Assembly: GCA_950106755.1 (NCBI GenBank)
Contig: OX467091.1
Location: 24,383,538-24,447,537, forward strand
Direction: 5' to 3'
DNA length: 64,000 nucleotides
Source: Climacium dendroides
Lineage: Eukaryota; Streptophyta; Bryopsida; Hypnales; Climaciaceae
In this document: piece after piece, positions 49,102 to 60,954 of the stretch
Layout of the letters: each line of letters begins with the position of its first letter
Numbering within the stretch: the stretch's first letter is position 1
Notes under the pieces: model-generated
Told to the model about the DNA's origin: nothing
The model's input: the letters and a program-made list of their open reading frames with translations, nothing else
Databases searched by the model: none
Made by a program: the position numbers and the translations under genes

Positions 49102-49606
49102 TAATGCCAATGTTTTTGGAAGGCCAATGCAACACATGTTTGTCAAAAAAACATTCTAATTCCTTAATCTTGAATAGGCCAAGTGATTTAGTTTACATTG
49201 GCATTATTTGAAAAAACTTCTAAACCTCTTTACATTAGTGAAATTTCATTTGTTCATTTTTTTAATGAACTTGTACATATTTGTTTCACAACATTTGTAT
49301 GAGATTAATTTTTTATATATTTTTTTGCATAATTCTTGTTATTTGTATGTTTAGTATCAAAATGTGACTTTTAGGGGAAAGTTTAAATTTTTGGTTTCAT
49401 GTACTATCAACAAATTTAAAGCCTAGAAAAGATAATGATGTAAACAACTCCTTGTCTCAATGGACAATAGCAATGTATGTACAAATTTTGAGCCTCTAAA
49501 ATTGTAGTTAAGTTCATTTAGAGAGGTAGGCTTGACTACAATTCTACAAGACCTTTGGGCTTGAAGGCTAAATAATAGCCAATTATTTTGTTAAAACTCA
49601 CTATAA

Positions 49607-49999
49607 CCCTTAAACATCAATGAAGACATTTGGTGTTTAATAGATGACACAGAATCCTTTTAGTAGGATAGAAGTGTAACTATTCATCTTCTAACTTTTG
49701 TTGTGAAAGCTCTTCTATATTAGTTTGACTTCTGCCCATCTCAAATTCATTAAAATCCAAATCTTTTGGAACTCATTCCTCTTAAACTACCATTCAAAAT
49801 GAGATCCACAAAACATTTCTACTACTGATTAGTAGTGGAGAGAGTTCCCAAGGTGCATGGAAATGAAATAATGATTTGACTTTATTGTTTGAAAGATATT
49901 AACAGTCAAACAAAGACAACCTTGCTCAAGGTTAAGCCAATGATTCACACGGTAATGAAAAGAGATGATTTCTAAGGTCATTCATTTGCCCTTGAAGGA
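49607..49999. mobile_element. TTAA-type element of the 222-bp family, enlarged
   Basis: Contains AGTAGGATAGAAGTGTAACTA and GATTTCTAAGGTCATTC in the same order as the elements at 51822 and 52033. The right end CCTTGAAGGA abuts TTAA. Extra sequence sits in the middle. Confidence 0.55.
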
Positions 50000-50003
50000 T
50001 TAA

Positions 50004-51350
50004 AAGTTGTAGTTGTTTAGTAAATATTAGTATACAAAACTACATATTTTAATATTTGTGGCCCCCTTCACTTTAGACAACCTTCACCCCTCTAAAGACT
50101 AATGTTTCAAAGATAGGTTATGAATCTTGAGATGCTTGGTCTAAGATTTTTTAATCTAAATGTAAAGATATCCTAAATTGCACATTTCAATACACCTTCA
50201 AACTAGTACAAGGAGTTAAGGACCAATTTAGGAGGTCTATAAAGTGATTAGACTTTCAAAGTGTTTTCTCACAAAGGGGTATTGACAATACTTTTTTCAA
50301 CATACCAATTACAATCCTCATTGCACCAACAATGAGTTTATGAAGGAGCGAATGCTTCTAAAGCCTTTAATTATTAAAACTTCAACATTCATAACTAATT
50401 CCAAAAAGGTTCAAAAAAATATGAAACAATGTAAGTTGAATGCCAATTCTAAGTACTTATGAGGAGTACTCATTGAAAAATATTTCAAGAAGTCAAATTC
50501 CTTAAAACTGCAAATTAGGTATTAAATGATTACTTTATAAACTTCTAGCAGTAGCTTTTCACAATGAGACAAGGCTAAATCTCATTTGGTCTTAAGGTCT
50601 TTCATCATGGAGAGAAATGCAAGAACTTATGATTTACCGTCATATGATCAAATTTGGATTCATATTTGGAATCAAAGATTTCAAATTAGTTGGAGGATGT
50701 CATGTTATACAAATTTAACATCTCCAAATTAGAAGTATGATTTTATATTTATTCCCCTTTCATCATGTATAACGGAAAACCCATAGATTAGATGAGGTTT
50801 ATCCCCTTGGGTGTTTTTGAGCAAAAGTGCTACAAAACAACAAATGTTGAAACAAGATGTAGTGGTCAAATTTGTGATCTTTTTTGCTATTTATTGTTGA
50901 ATCTTGTACCTTACTTGAATGTCTACTTCTCCACTAATTTTCAAATCCTAATTCTTTAACATCTCCAAGATTATGATATTTAAAACAATACAATCATTTT
51001 TTCTAATTGCTCCCAAAGGTGAAGTTTCAACTATGAAATTTTTTAATAAAAAATGTTTGTTGTCTACTACTTGAGAAATGAGAAATTCAGATATTATATT
51101 AAAAAATTGAGTTGGAATTCTATGGAAAAAAATTAAAGAAAAAATAACTTTCATTTTCATCCTTTAAATAATCAATGCATAGAAGAATGTAAAAGATAAT
51201 TGCAAACAAATTTAACATGGAATTAAACATGCCAATTCCAATGGTAAAAATGTTATGAAAATCCATTTAAGTCCTATGCACTTTTTTGTTTTCAAAATTT
51301 GTGAATATTAAGATAATCCTTAGTTAACATTTTGTTCAAGTTGAGTTTCA
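50004..51350. other. Intergenic, no feature recognised
   Basis: AT-rich; nothing supported. Confidence 0.4.
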
Positions 51351-51572
51351 CCTTTAAAGGACAAATAGGCAACCTTGGAAATCATCCCCTTTCATTACCA
51401 TGTGAATCATTGGCTTAAGAAATAGTAAAAACACTCATTAAAAGTCAAACTATTGTAGAAGATTTTTCTTTTTCACAATGAAATTCCAAAAATGAATAGT
51501 TTCATTTTTGTCTTACTAGAAGGATTCTCTATCATCCATTGGACACCAAATGTCTATGTCAACATATAAGGG
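51351..51572 (-). mobile_element. 222-bp TTAA-type element, reverse orientation
   Basis: Starts CCTTTAAAGGACAAATAGGC after TTCA and ends ATAAGGG followed by TTAA at 51573. It is the reverse complement of the element at 52033-52254 in order and length. Confidence 0.68.
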
Positions 51573-51821
51573 TTAAGTATTACATATAGGATACCTTATG
51601 TTTTCAACCTTTGAAAATTTGTACAATATTATTAGAGCGTTGAAAAATTATGAAACCATTTGAGTTGCATTTATCTCAAGTTCACTAATAGCCTAATCAA
51701 ATGTTTTATCATCAAATGCTTTTATCATTTGACCCTCCAAGTAGTAATAGTAGTAGGTGCTATTTCCTTAGCCTTGGCCCTAATAAGGCACTCTTGAAAT
51801 CCAACGACATTCCAAGATTAA

Positions 51822-52028
51822 CCCATAAACAATGTTGCACCTATTTTCTAGTCCATGAATGACACAAAATCTTTGCTTGTCAGATAGAAATGCAACTATT
51901 CATCCTCGAAATTTTGCATGAAAAGGGAAGGCCTTGTATAGTAGTTTGATTGCTTTAGGATTTTCTTAAACCAACAATTTATACGGTACCTAAATGATTT
52001 ACACAATGACTAGCTCATCGTCTAAGAG
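51822..52028 (+). mobile_element. TTAA-type element, first of an abutting pair
   Basis: The left end CCCATAAACAATG follows TTAA (51818-51821). The right end CGTCTAAGAG abuts TTAA at 52029-52032, which is also the left flank of the next element. Interior matches its neighbour throughout. Confidence 0.7.
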
Positions 52029-52032
52029 TTAA

Positions 52033-52254
52033 TCCTTAATTGTTGAGGTAGACATTTTGCGTTCAATGAATGACAAAAAATCTCTCTATGTAGGACAGAA
52101 GTACAACTATTCATCCTCAAAAATTTGCAAGAAAAGGGAAAATCTTTTATAGTAGTTTGTTTTGCAATGAATACCTTTATAATTTTTTAAGCCAATACTT
52201 CACACGGTCATAAAAATTGATGATTTCCAAAGTCACCCCATCGTCCTTTAAGGG
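52033..52254 (+). mobile_element. TTAA-type element, second of an abutting pair, 222 bp
   Basis: Left flank TTAA (52029-52032) is shared with the previous element. The right end CCTTTAAGGG abuts TTAA at 52255-52258. Contains GTAGGACAGAAGTACAACTA and GATTTCCAAAGTCACC like its relatives. Confidence 0.72.
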
Positions 52255-52589
52255 TTAATAATGTAATACGGGGCCCCAGCAAGCATGGACAATCAGATGA
52301 AAAGCAAAATCCCTATTCGCTGATTCGTCGATCTTCCTGATAGCCACTCCGTCCACTCCGACAGATATCATCCATATCTTTATCCATCCATCCATAGCCA
52401 TACTGTAGATTTACCCTCGTAAATCTACGTCCTAACGGGTCTTTCCATTTCTCCACCTGTCCTCTGCATCTCTCTCTCTGTGGCCGAAGATCTCGTACCT
52501 CGCCAAGGACTAGACTAGTCTTCCGGAATGTTTTTGGCGCAGCTTGCGTTCAACATTCCTCCTCGAGGTTGTGCGGTGAGCAGGGCGGG

Positions 52590-55500
52590 ATGATGACCAT
52601 GGCGGCAATTGCAGGGCCGCGTCGTGTAGATTTTTTGACGGCGCGCGGAGACTTGTCTATTGCTGGGAAGAATCGATTCGCTGTCAAGGCGGTGAGAGTT
52701 TACGCTCTCAAACGAGTGGAATCCCGGCCTGTGTTGCCAGGGCTGAAAGTCGTCTCGAAGTCGTCGTTTTCCAGAACATCGCCGTCGCTAGGTTTCCGAG
52801 CTGCCGCGCTTCCTGAGGTCTGGCTTTTGTTATCCTCTTAGTATGCATTGATAAGGTTGCCGAACTTTTTCTTCGAAAACTTTAGATGCGATTGCGGTAC
52901 TAGGCCTCGACATTGTTTATGCTTTATTCTAGGTGTGAGTTCTTGATTTTCTAATGAGCTGAGAAGTTTTGAGGTAGTGGTAGTATTATGGTTGAGAAGC
53001 GTTTGCAATTAGAAAGAATGTTCTTCTAGAGGTTTTCGTGTCTCTTGCTTGAATTTCCTCCTTTCTTGGATTGATAAGGTTGTGTAAATTTTGAGACTAG
53101 TTGTCGAATATTTTAGATGAGAATTCGGTACCCGGTCTTAACATAGTTGTTGTTTTCTTTGATTTGATTTTCTAATGAGGTGATTACTTTTTGAGCTGGT
53201 GTTATTGTTATGGTTGAGAAGCTTTTGCAATTAGAAATACTGTCTCTCAAACTGTATTGTCGAGTGGCTGCGCTTCTTGAGGTTTTCCTGTCTCTTTGCT
53301 TTATCCCCAGTGGATGTATTGTTTGAAGTCTGACGGCGTGTGAATTTGTTCAAATGAAAGTCTTAGAGGAGAATACGGTTTGAATTGTTACATTGGCCTC
53401 AAGATCATTGATGTTTTATTTTAGTTGCAAGCAATTGGTTTTGTAATGAGGCGAGTTTTTGAGCTGATGTTGTTGTCGTGGTTGCGAAGCTTTTGCAACT
53501 AGAAATAATCTCCTCCTCAAACTGTGTCGTCTAGGCTCTTTAGTTTAGTCTCCTTCATTGCGTGCATTTTTTTGATTTTGGCATTCATTCTCGTGTATTA
53601 ATGGATGAAGGATTGCATGTATGAAGAAGGTGAGATTGTGATCATTTCTCTTGATTTTTGAGAAATAACAGCTGAACTTGTTTCTGTCTAATGTAGGACG
53701 ACGTCGCTGTTGAGACTGCGGAGGTGTTAGATGAACCTGCTGTTGTAGCACCAGCTTATGAAGGTAATATCTGGAACGTAAATTGTAACTGAATACGGCG
53801 TACCGTCATTCGAAGTCTGCCAGAGGAGGAGGATCCTGATATTGAATTGTATTTGGGAGCCAGGCATTTATATGAAAGCTGGAAAGTGTAGTCGAGATAG
53901 TAGCAACGCAGTTTCCTTTGGCAATATATTGATCAATACATGTAGTGAATTGATTGTATATCATTTTCCAAATTTCTTGATTCTGAGAATTGAGGGCCAC
54001 TTCATTTCATGCAGGTACCGTAGAACATGTAGCATTCCGGCCTACTGGCGTCGGAACTTCACTCTTATTACCTCATGATCAAATAGGAATGTAGAAAGGT
54101 GGAGCTAAGTATTCTCCGATGCTAGTGTTCCTATTTACAAAGAATTGTGAAGTTAATACTGGTCTTCACCACTGAATTCTGTGCTTCCTTAGGTCCTACG
54201 GTTAAGGTGAGGTTCGAGCTGCTAAGAGAATGCCATTTTGGACAGCAATTTAAAGTCGTCGGTGGTGACTCTCGATTTGGTGATTGGGACCCAAGCGCGG
54301 CTGTACCCTTGACTTGGTCTGAAGGTCATTTGTGGACCGCTGAAGTGGTGAGGACCTTTCGTTTCTGTGTGGTTAGCTGAAGATCATATGTAACTCATGG
54401 TACTGTCATCTGAATTCACCATTTCGTATGGCCACGTTTTGGTGACAGGATTTACCCGAAGGCAAGGCATTGGAATACAAATATGTGCTAACGGATGGAG
54501 AAGGAGTGGTTGAGTGGCAACCTGGACCCAACCAGGTTTTGGATACGGCAGCTGGAGTTGAGCCATTCGTAGTTTCTAACGAGTGGGAGGAAACACAGTC
54601 GGAGCCCACAGCTGAACTAGAGGTTCAACCTGCTGATTCAGAGGTGCCAACTGCTGAACCTGAGGTTCAAAGTGCTGAATCAGACACCGGGGATTGGGAA
54701 ACATTTAGTAGCGATGCTGAGGAGAGTTCTCCAGCTGACGCATTCGCAGATGTGGCAGCCTCTGCTGCTGTAGGTGCCCTTAACGTAGGTGTTAAGGCGG
54801 CAACTGCTGTAGAGGGGGGCTTGGATGCTGTTTCGCCCGTTAGTGATTCTCCTAGTACTGAGACGAACGGAGTAGCGGAGAGTAAGGAGGAGGAAGCACC
54901 TACTGCAGTTGAAATTCCTGTGGTCGACGCAGTTCTAGCTGCCTCTGCTGAGCCTGACGAACCTGCTGAGGAGGTGAGAGGAAACAGCAGAAAGAAGAAA
55001 AAGACGACCTCCAGTGATGCATAGAGGTGATCAAAGTTTGATGATGTGGTTCAAGTCTTCGTGAGAATTAATGAAATGCAGTACTTGAATAGATTATCCT
55101 AGAATCTTTTTCTCTTATAGTGGCACTAAGTGCGCTATTTTTCATTCTCCTTTTATAGAAATAATGTAAAACAAAGCTTCATTTCGATCTGTTCCTTCTC
55201 CGAGTCTGCCGGGACTTTCTTCGCTAGATTTTCTGTCGATTACCTCCGCTCATGGAGGTGAATGTTTGTGTTAGAAAATTTCGCGAGGTAGGCATTCCTC
55301 TTATATAGGCGAATTAGATGTCTTTCGTCTCCGCTTCTTTTGTACTGGGGTAAACGTTTGGAGTAAGGCTAATGTCCAAGGTTGGTCGTGGTGCCACTCC
55401 TATATGTTGAAACGAGAGGTCTGGTAATTATTTGAGATTCTGAATGGTGAATTAATGACTCAATGAGATCGTTTTTTTACTTGTAGCCATCTGACCCTAC

Positions 55501-55705
55501 TTGGTGCTGGCAGCCTTTGAATACGAGTAATGGAGCATCAGCAGCGACAAACAGCCAAGCTGAATCTGCAACAACTGAGGAGAAGTTCATGGTAGAGGAG
55601 TCCAAGTTGGAGGTGCAGCCAACAAGGATAGAGGAACCGAAGAAGCGCTTGAATCCTTTCCAGAAGGATATTGAGTGGCTGTCTAAGACCTTTTTTGGCA
55701 GGTAG
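52590..55705 (+). CDS. CBM20 starch-binding-domain protein, probably plastid
   Basis: Five exons: 52590-52817, 53697-53763, 54193-54347, 54449-54973 and 55487-55705, giving 397 residues. The N-terminal 75 residues are rich in Arg, Ser and Ala with few acidic residues, like a chloroplast transit peptide. The CBM20 domain spans exons 3 and 4: VKVRFELLRECHFGQQFKVVG, GDWDPSAAVPLTWSEGHLW, DLPEGKALEYKYVL and VEWQPGPNQVL, with the conserved starch-contact tryptophans. Then comes an acidic Ala/Glu/Pro/Ser tail and a C-terminus KDIEWLSKTFFGR. CBM20 binds starch or glucan; no catalytic domain is seen, so a scaffold or regulator role is inferred. If exon 4 is not spliced at 54973 the protein ends at 55024 with a basic tail (341 residues). 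Exon 1's donor, GTCTGG, is weak. Confidence 0.88.
52810..53520 (+). repeat. Three diverged tandem units in CBM20 intron 1
   Basis: Strings such as GTTGAGAAGCGTTTGCAATTAG recur at about 52991, 53213 and 53481. Each unit begins with a version of the exon 1 end (CGCTTCCTGAG, TTCTTCTAGAG, CGCTTCTTGAG) followed by GT. The intron grew by duplication of the exon-intron junction. Confidence 0.78.
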
Positions 55706-55721
55706 TAGGGGGTTGCTACAC

Positions 55722-56294
55722 TAAGGACTGATAAATCAGATAGTGATAAATCAGATACACGGAACAAATTTTGAGTATGCGTGGGACTAGATTTGTACAT
55801 TTATCGGAGCATAACCACCTTATAACTGTATGTCGTATACCCTCCCTCCTTTCTTGACCCGTGTGCTCAGATATTCCTTAGCTGCTGAAAGTCATGTAAG
55901 TTAATAACATTCTCTTTCAATGATCTCTCAGTTGTTACGAGTGGCATCGCAACCCGCTATTTGCTTCTTTGCAGACAAGCATGCGTACCCACTCTGGATG
56001 TCCACCGTCTTACTCGTCGTTTTTGCCGTGTCCCACACAGGTACATTCTGAGATTTGTGATGAATGTGAAATCACTTGAACACCATAATAATCAATCACA
56101 TTCCATAGGAGTCGAGTTGACACACATGCAGATCATCATGTAGGGTTCAGTAACATTGAAAAAATTGCAATCAATAATAGTGTACGGAAGTCTTTATAAA
56201 CACGCAAACGCAAATCATGTTTTGTGCAGACAACCGAATGCCCTAGTGAAACACATATGCTCCGCCCAAATTTAGTGACATGCTGCTGGCACTT
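55722..56294. other. Space between convergent genes
   Basis: Probably holds the 3' UTRs of the CBM20 gene (+) and CTU1 (-). No further gene recognised. Confidence 0.45.
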
Positions 56295-59200
56295 CTAAAA
56301 ATCAATAGATGAAACAGGTCTCCTGCCACTAACACTCTCACCACCATTTGCCGAGCCCTTGCCTCGTGTACGGGTAATGCCTAACCTTGGCATTCCACGA
56401 TTCAATCCATCAAGTAGCACACAAGCCTTGCACCATTTCTGCGCATCCATGAAAGAACCCTCAAAAGCATGAGCCCCAATAGAATTGTCCTTCAACAAGG
56501 TTTTCAACCCCAACAAGAAAAAAAAAGAAAACGGACCTCATAAAGTCTTACTTAACCCTTAAAAGGGCCAGGTATTTGATTAGAAAAACATTGACCAAAG
56601 ACTTTTCATTTCAATATGAAGCAAATCACTGATCATGCTAGTACCTAAATAAAAATGTATCACAATTTGTATATTAAACTATAATTGAAGTGTTACAAGG
56701 CTAAATACAATTTGTATATTAAACTATAATTGAAGTGTTACAAGGCTAAATACACGTTGTATAGAGGGACCCCAAGGGCCTTTCAAGGATTAATACTTGC
56801 ACATTCAAATAGGGTCACCATTTTATTGAACAACTTCAGATTGACCACTACTGATTTATTGACCATAGATAGATTAGCACCCCAAATTGACACAATAAAA
56901 ACATACCTCTAATGCATCTTCGACATGAATACCTCTTTAATGTCACCTTCTCTAATATCAAATCCTCTATTCTCTCACCAAATCCAAGAGAACAGAAAAA
57001 ACCCAGTTCAAACTGTCTCTACTCTCACTATCACACTTGGCACAAAAAGTTGCATGCAAAAGTTGTAACAAGAAGTTCAGTTATGGGAAGGCTCCTACGT
57101 GTACAAGAAACCCTACCAGTTCTTTAATGTCACTTTGACATGCAAGGTTGCAATGAACACACGCAATGTTCTTCATTGATTCTAGTGATATAAAATTTGG
57201 AACCTTTCTCAAATTATGTTTTTTCACAATATGGTCGATGAAATTGGCTCAAAAAATATCAAGCAAAACTGTAGACAATCATTTCGGGACGGAGGGAGTA
57301 TCGTTCAGAAATAGTTGCAAATTATTTATGGATTGTACCTGGCTTGAGATGTATCCACATTTTTCACATGTGCCTTGCTCTGGCATCTTCGCCGTAGAGT
57401 CGATCCTAAACCTTTCTCCAGATCTTATGATGTCAAGGATAGCTTGCGGCCTAAATGAGAACACATATCGCGTTAGAATATTCTCAAATAGAGAAGGGGT
57501 ACAGAACTTTCGATTAGGAAAGTAAAACAAATCGGCACCTGATAGCCTCGAGGTCTTTGATGAACTCACGTGCAAACCCACGATAAGCATTTGGAGAGTA
57601 AGTACCTGAAAAAGAGAAAAACACAAAAGTTCACATATAGATATAATACTCATCTTGAGGAGAGTTAAATACTGAATAAATATGATGAGAATAAAGTTGT
57701 TCCTAAAACAGAAACAAGTGGAGAAACGGACTTACATTCAGTAGAGAAGTAGTCCAGCTTCTTGAAATATGCATACGTGGTTCTTGGTTAAGTGTTTTTC
57801 AAAAAGTATCAAATGGAGGTAGTGAGGTTATCGACAGACGACCTACTAACCATTGCAAATTCACACTGAACCCCTAAGTGCCCAAATGGTCAAAAATGGG
57901 TGATACTGTATTTGCTGGAGTAGGAATGAATAATTTAGGAAACTTCAAGGAGGGTAACAAAATTTACCAATAGGAAGAAGAATCCTACATTTTTGAACGA
58001 TAGAAAAATGTTTAGAGACGATTGTTAGCTTCCAAAGTGAACGTTTTATTTTTAGCTTGGGCACTTTAGGGGCTAACTTGTTGAAGGAAGAAAGAATGGC
58101 CAAATTTGAGGCTGAAATGACCTGCAAGTGTTGATAGATAATGAGGACAATAATATGCGACTTGACAACCCAAATAAGTACCAGCAACTGTGAGGATATA
58201 TAACAATCTCCTTCTCATAGGTGTACTTAAAAGGCTTGCAACGAGGCAAGGCACCTTCTTCTCCTGTTATGATTGAGGTGCATCTGGCTAATCTGCATGC
58301 AACACAATTAAAAGTCAGTAAGAAAATATAGCTCATGATCTGAAATCCAACTTGTTCAACTGCCAACAAAACTTCACAATATCAAGAATTTTTTTACTGT
58401 TGAGCAATGCCAAGTTAAGGCAAATAGTTTTCATACTTTGGTTGCCTCCACTCTTTACGATGAAATGGGCACAAGGATACCTCGCAATATCACCACGAAG
58501 TATGTTGAGCAAAACAGTCTCAGCAACATCGTCAGCGTTATGGCCGGTGGCCATCTTAACAGCTTTCATCTTAGCAGCTCCTCTATCCAAGGCCTACAAA
58601 AGTGCAGCACCACACAGGGAGAGTAGCACATGAGGTAGCTGACTATTCCAAGTTGCAACAACAAAAAATGTACCAGAGAAAATCACCAATCTGAGCTTGT
58701 CCTCCTCAGTTGCATCGGCAAATTAAAAAAATAACTACTTCTCAGAATTAAGTCTTCCTCGTTAAGCACTCTCTGAATTGTAACCCCCGAAACATGAAAG
58801 CGAAACCCTAACACCATATTCTTCAAAGTTGAGTTCAATTGGAACAAGTCAGAGCTCCTGAAGCCAATGAGCCATAGCCTTCACAAGTGAGAGTATATTC
58901 AAACTATAATTTCGCTTGATTTACTTTGAACGCCAATTCAGAGGGTTAATGCAATCAAAATAACTCACACTTGGCATTGTTCTCAAAAGGTACCATGCCA
59001 TTCCTACACAAGAATGTTACATTGCAAACTGCGTTTGCACAATTCTGTCAAAAGCAGAATGAACGAGTTCAGTTCAACAGCCACCTGTCGTCGAAATACC
59101 CCACAGAAAGTGCAGTTGTTCTTGAGTCCGATTGCTTTAACGATTTCGTCCATAGTCCAATTGTACAATGTCTTGTACGAAACGACCTCCAAAGGGATTC

Positions 59201-60770
59201 CATACTGCAGCCAAAATGCAAACAAGAAGATCAATACCCAGACAATCTCTCCTTCTATATCCAATGTTTAGTATTATCCCTGGCAAGAAATTCAAAGAAC
59301 AAGGACCCTCAAATACACACCTGCGTTCCGTTCCGCTTCACCGTCTCCAGGGAGTCATCCCTGTACCCAGCAATACCTTCGTCGATCGACAACAAAAACA
59401 AGTCCAGCCCGTAGTCGTATCTCTTGTTTAGCAATGTCAATACATGTGCTAACACCGTTGAATCTGCAAACCCATCCTCCATCTTAGGACATGGCAGATG
59501 AGATGATGAGCTCTTTTGGAGTCCATCCAGAGCATTACTAGCTCCTCTATCAAATTCTAAGCCTTTGCCTGATGAATCTTTGAATAAACCTCATGTAAAG
59601 TAAGCACAAAGACAGGACTAGTATACAGGACCCGTCATTCGACACGGCACGAAAGGTGACAAAAACCTATCTGAAGTATAGACGACCCTAGTGTATTCTT
59701 AAAAACGAAAGGTCAGTGAGATAAACCCTTATTTTGATTAAAAAAATGTATTAAACCCTAAACAAGACAGCCTGCAAGACTCCACAGCCTTACTCCAAAC
59801 CCTACTCACTTCGTTGTTTGTGATTTATGAGGATTTTCAAAGAGCACCCTCATGCTGGGTTGGGAATCTGCAGGGCATCGGGCCTAGAGGAAGAAATCCT
59901 ACAGTCCAAAGTTTCAAACAAGTCCATGCCTAAGAATCTAAATCAAACATCTTGCAGCCATTGGCACACAAATTTTGCATTATTCATGCAACTTACACCC
60001 TAAACCCTAAACCCTAAACGACGTCACGACGATGAAGTGGATCTCCAGACAGATACATGCCCAATTCTATCAACAGCTATGAAAACAAGTCTTGCAGATA
60101 GAATAAGATCACTAAACCAATAGTGTTGACAACCAGCAGAATCAAGCGCACCTTTACCACCAGATGCAGCCACAGCAACGCGGTCACCCCGTTTGAAGAG
60201 TTTATTATCAACAATTGTTTGATGAATTTCCTCCTCAAAAGCACTGTAGAAACAATCCTTACAAACCTGCACCAAGCCAAGTACTTCATTTAACCAAACA
60301 TTCACGATTTGAAAATAGCCAATTCAGTTCATCATATCACACAAAAATTGTAATTCAGCTGGATCCAAATCTTATATGACCAGAAGCAGAGCATGAATTG
60401 GTCAAGAATAAAAATACAACTTCATAAATGAAGTCCTCATATGATCTGCTCCCAACTGGGGTCATATTTAGGTCTCTTGAACCTCTAAACGTTAAAAGCA
60501 AATTCCAAAATATCCAGGGACCACGATGGCTGCAAATTCTGAATATTTCACAAGAAAGCATCGTCTTTAATACGAAATTGATGCCAACTTCATGTTACCC
60601 CATGAAAACTCTGAATGAGGACCCTGAATTTGCAACAGTTGTAACGAAAATTGAGAATTCATCGGAGTGAGTCGAATTCATCAGTTGGGTTTGGTGCGTA
60701 CCTGCTGTTGGTTCTTGGGCCGGACCAGAGCTGCGCGCTTGCCCTTGCAAAGCTCGCACTGACGAACCAT
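56295..60770 (-). CDS. CTU1: Cytoplasmic tRNA 2-thiolation protein 1 (CTU1/NCS6)
   Basis: With CTU2 this enzyme thiolates the wobble uridine (U34) of Lys, Glu and Gln tRNAs in the cytosol, taking sulfur from URM1. Ten exons from the ATG: 60770-60702, 60266-60152, 59463-59321, 59204-59085, 58593-58481, 58292-58200, 57776-57736, 57605-57539, 57450-57339 and 56438-56295. They encode 338 residues, the usual length. Visible motifs: N-terminal zinc pairs CELC and CKDC; PP-loop ATP site SGGKDST split across exons 2 and 3; [62 protein letters not shown]; and C-terminal zinc motif [19 protein letters not shown]. All key residues are present, so it should be functional. Exons 6 and 7 join only through an AT-AC intron. 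Two miniature elements sit in its introns. Confidence 0.95.
56556..56789. mobile_element. TTAA-flanked miniature element in CTU1's last intron, 234 bp
   Basis: The left end CCCTTAAAAGGGCC follows TTAA (56552-56555). The right end read inward is TCCTTGAAAGGCCC and abuts TTAA (56790-56793). Contains a 45-bp tandem duplication. Confidence 0.75.
56662..56751. repeat. 45-bp tandem duplication
   Basis: ACAATTTGTATATTAAACTA and the following 25 bases occur twice in a row without visible change (56662-56706 and 56707-56751). Confidence 0.92.
57777..58199 (-). other. Putative U12-type AT-AC intron in CTU1
   Basis: On the minus strand the intron starts ATATCCTC, the U12 AT-AC donor consensus at its first seven bases, and ends ACCAC, with a branch-like CACTTAACC about ten bases before the end. 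Splicing here restores the conserved family sequence [15 protein letters not shown] in frame. No GT-AG pair nearby does so. Confidence 0.85.
57871..58072. mobile_element. TTAA-type miniature element inside the AT-AC intron, 202 bp
   Basis: The left end is CCCCTAAGTGCCC and the right end, read inward, CCCCTAAAGTGCCC. Flanks are TGAA and CTAA, each one change from TTAA. Same terminal design as the element at 47221. Confidence 0.68.
59998..60018 (+). repeat. Interstitial telomere-type repeat
   Basis: Three CCCTAAA units in CTU1 intron 2. A related AAACCCTAAAC occurs at about 59755. Confidence 0.92.
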
Positions 60771-60954
60771 AGCTGAAAGAAAGCGCTACATGAAATTTAG
60801 GGGTTAGGAAGTTTGAAGAGGACCCACAGCGGCAAAAATTTGTTGAGGGAAGTGGGTTAGATTGTGGGAGTGCAGGAACTCCGAGGAGCAATTTTGGGGA
60901 AGAATTGGATCTGCTTGACGTGAAAAATGCGGCGGGTGGGTCTGCGGGTGGCAC

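Noticed and set aside
60595..60954. 119-codon minus-strand open frame at the CTU1 5' end
   Set aside because: It runs in another frame across exon 1. The CTU1 frame from the ATG at 60770 has the conserved CELC motif and a good donor.
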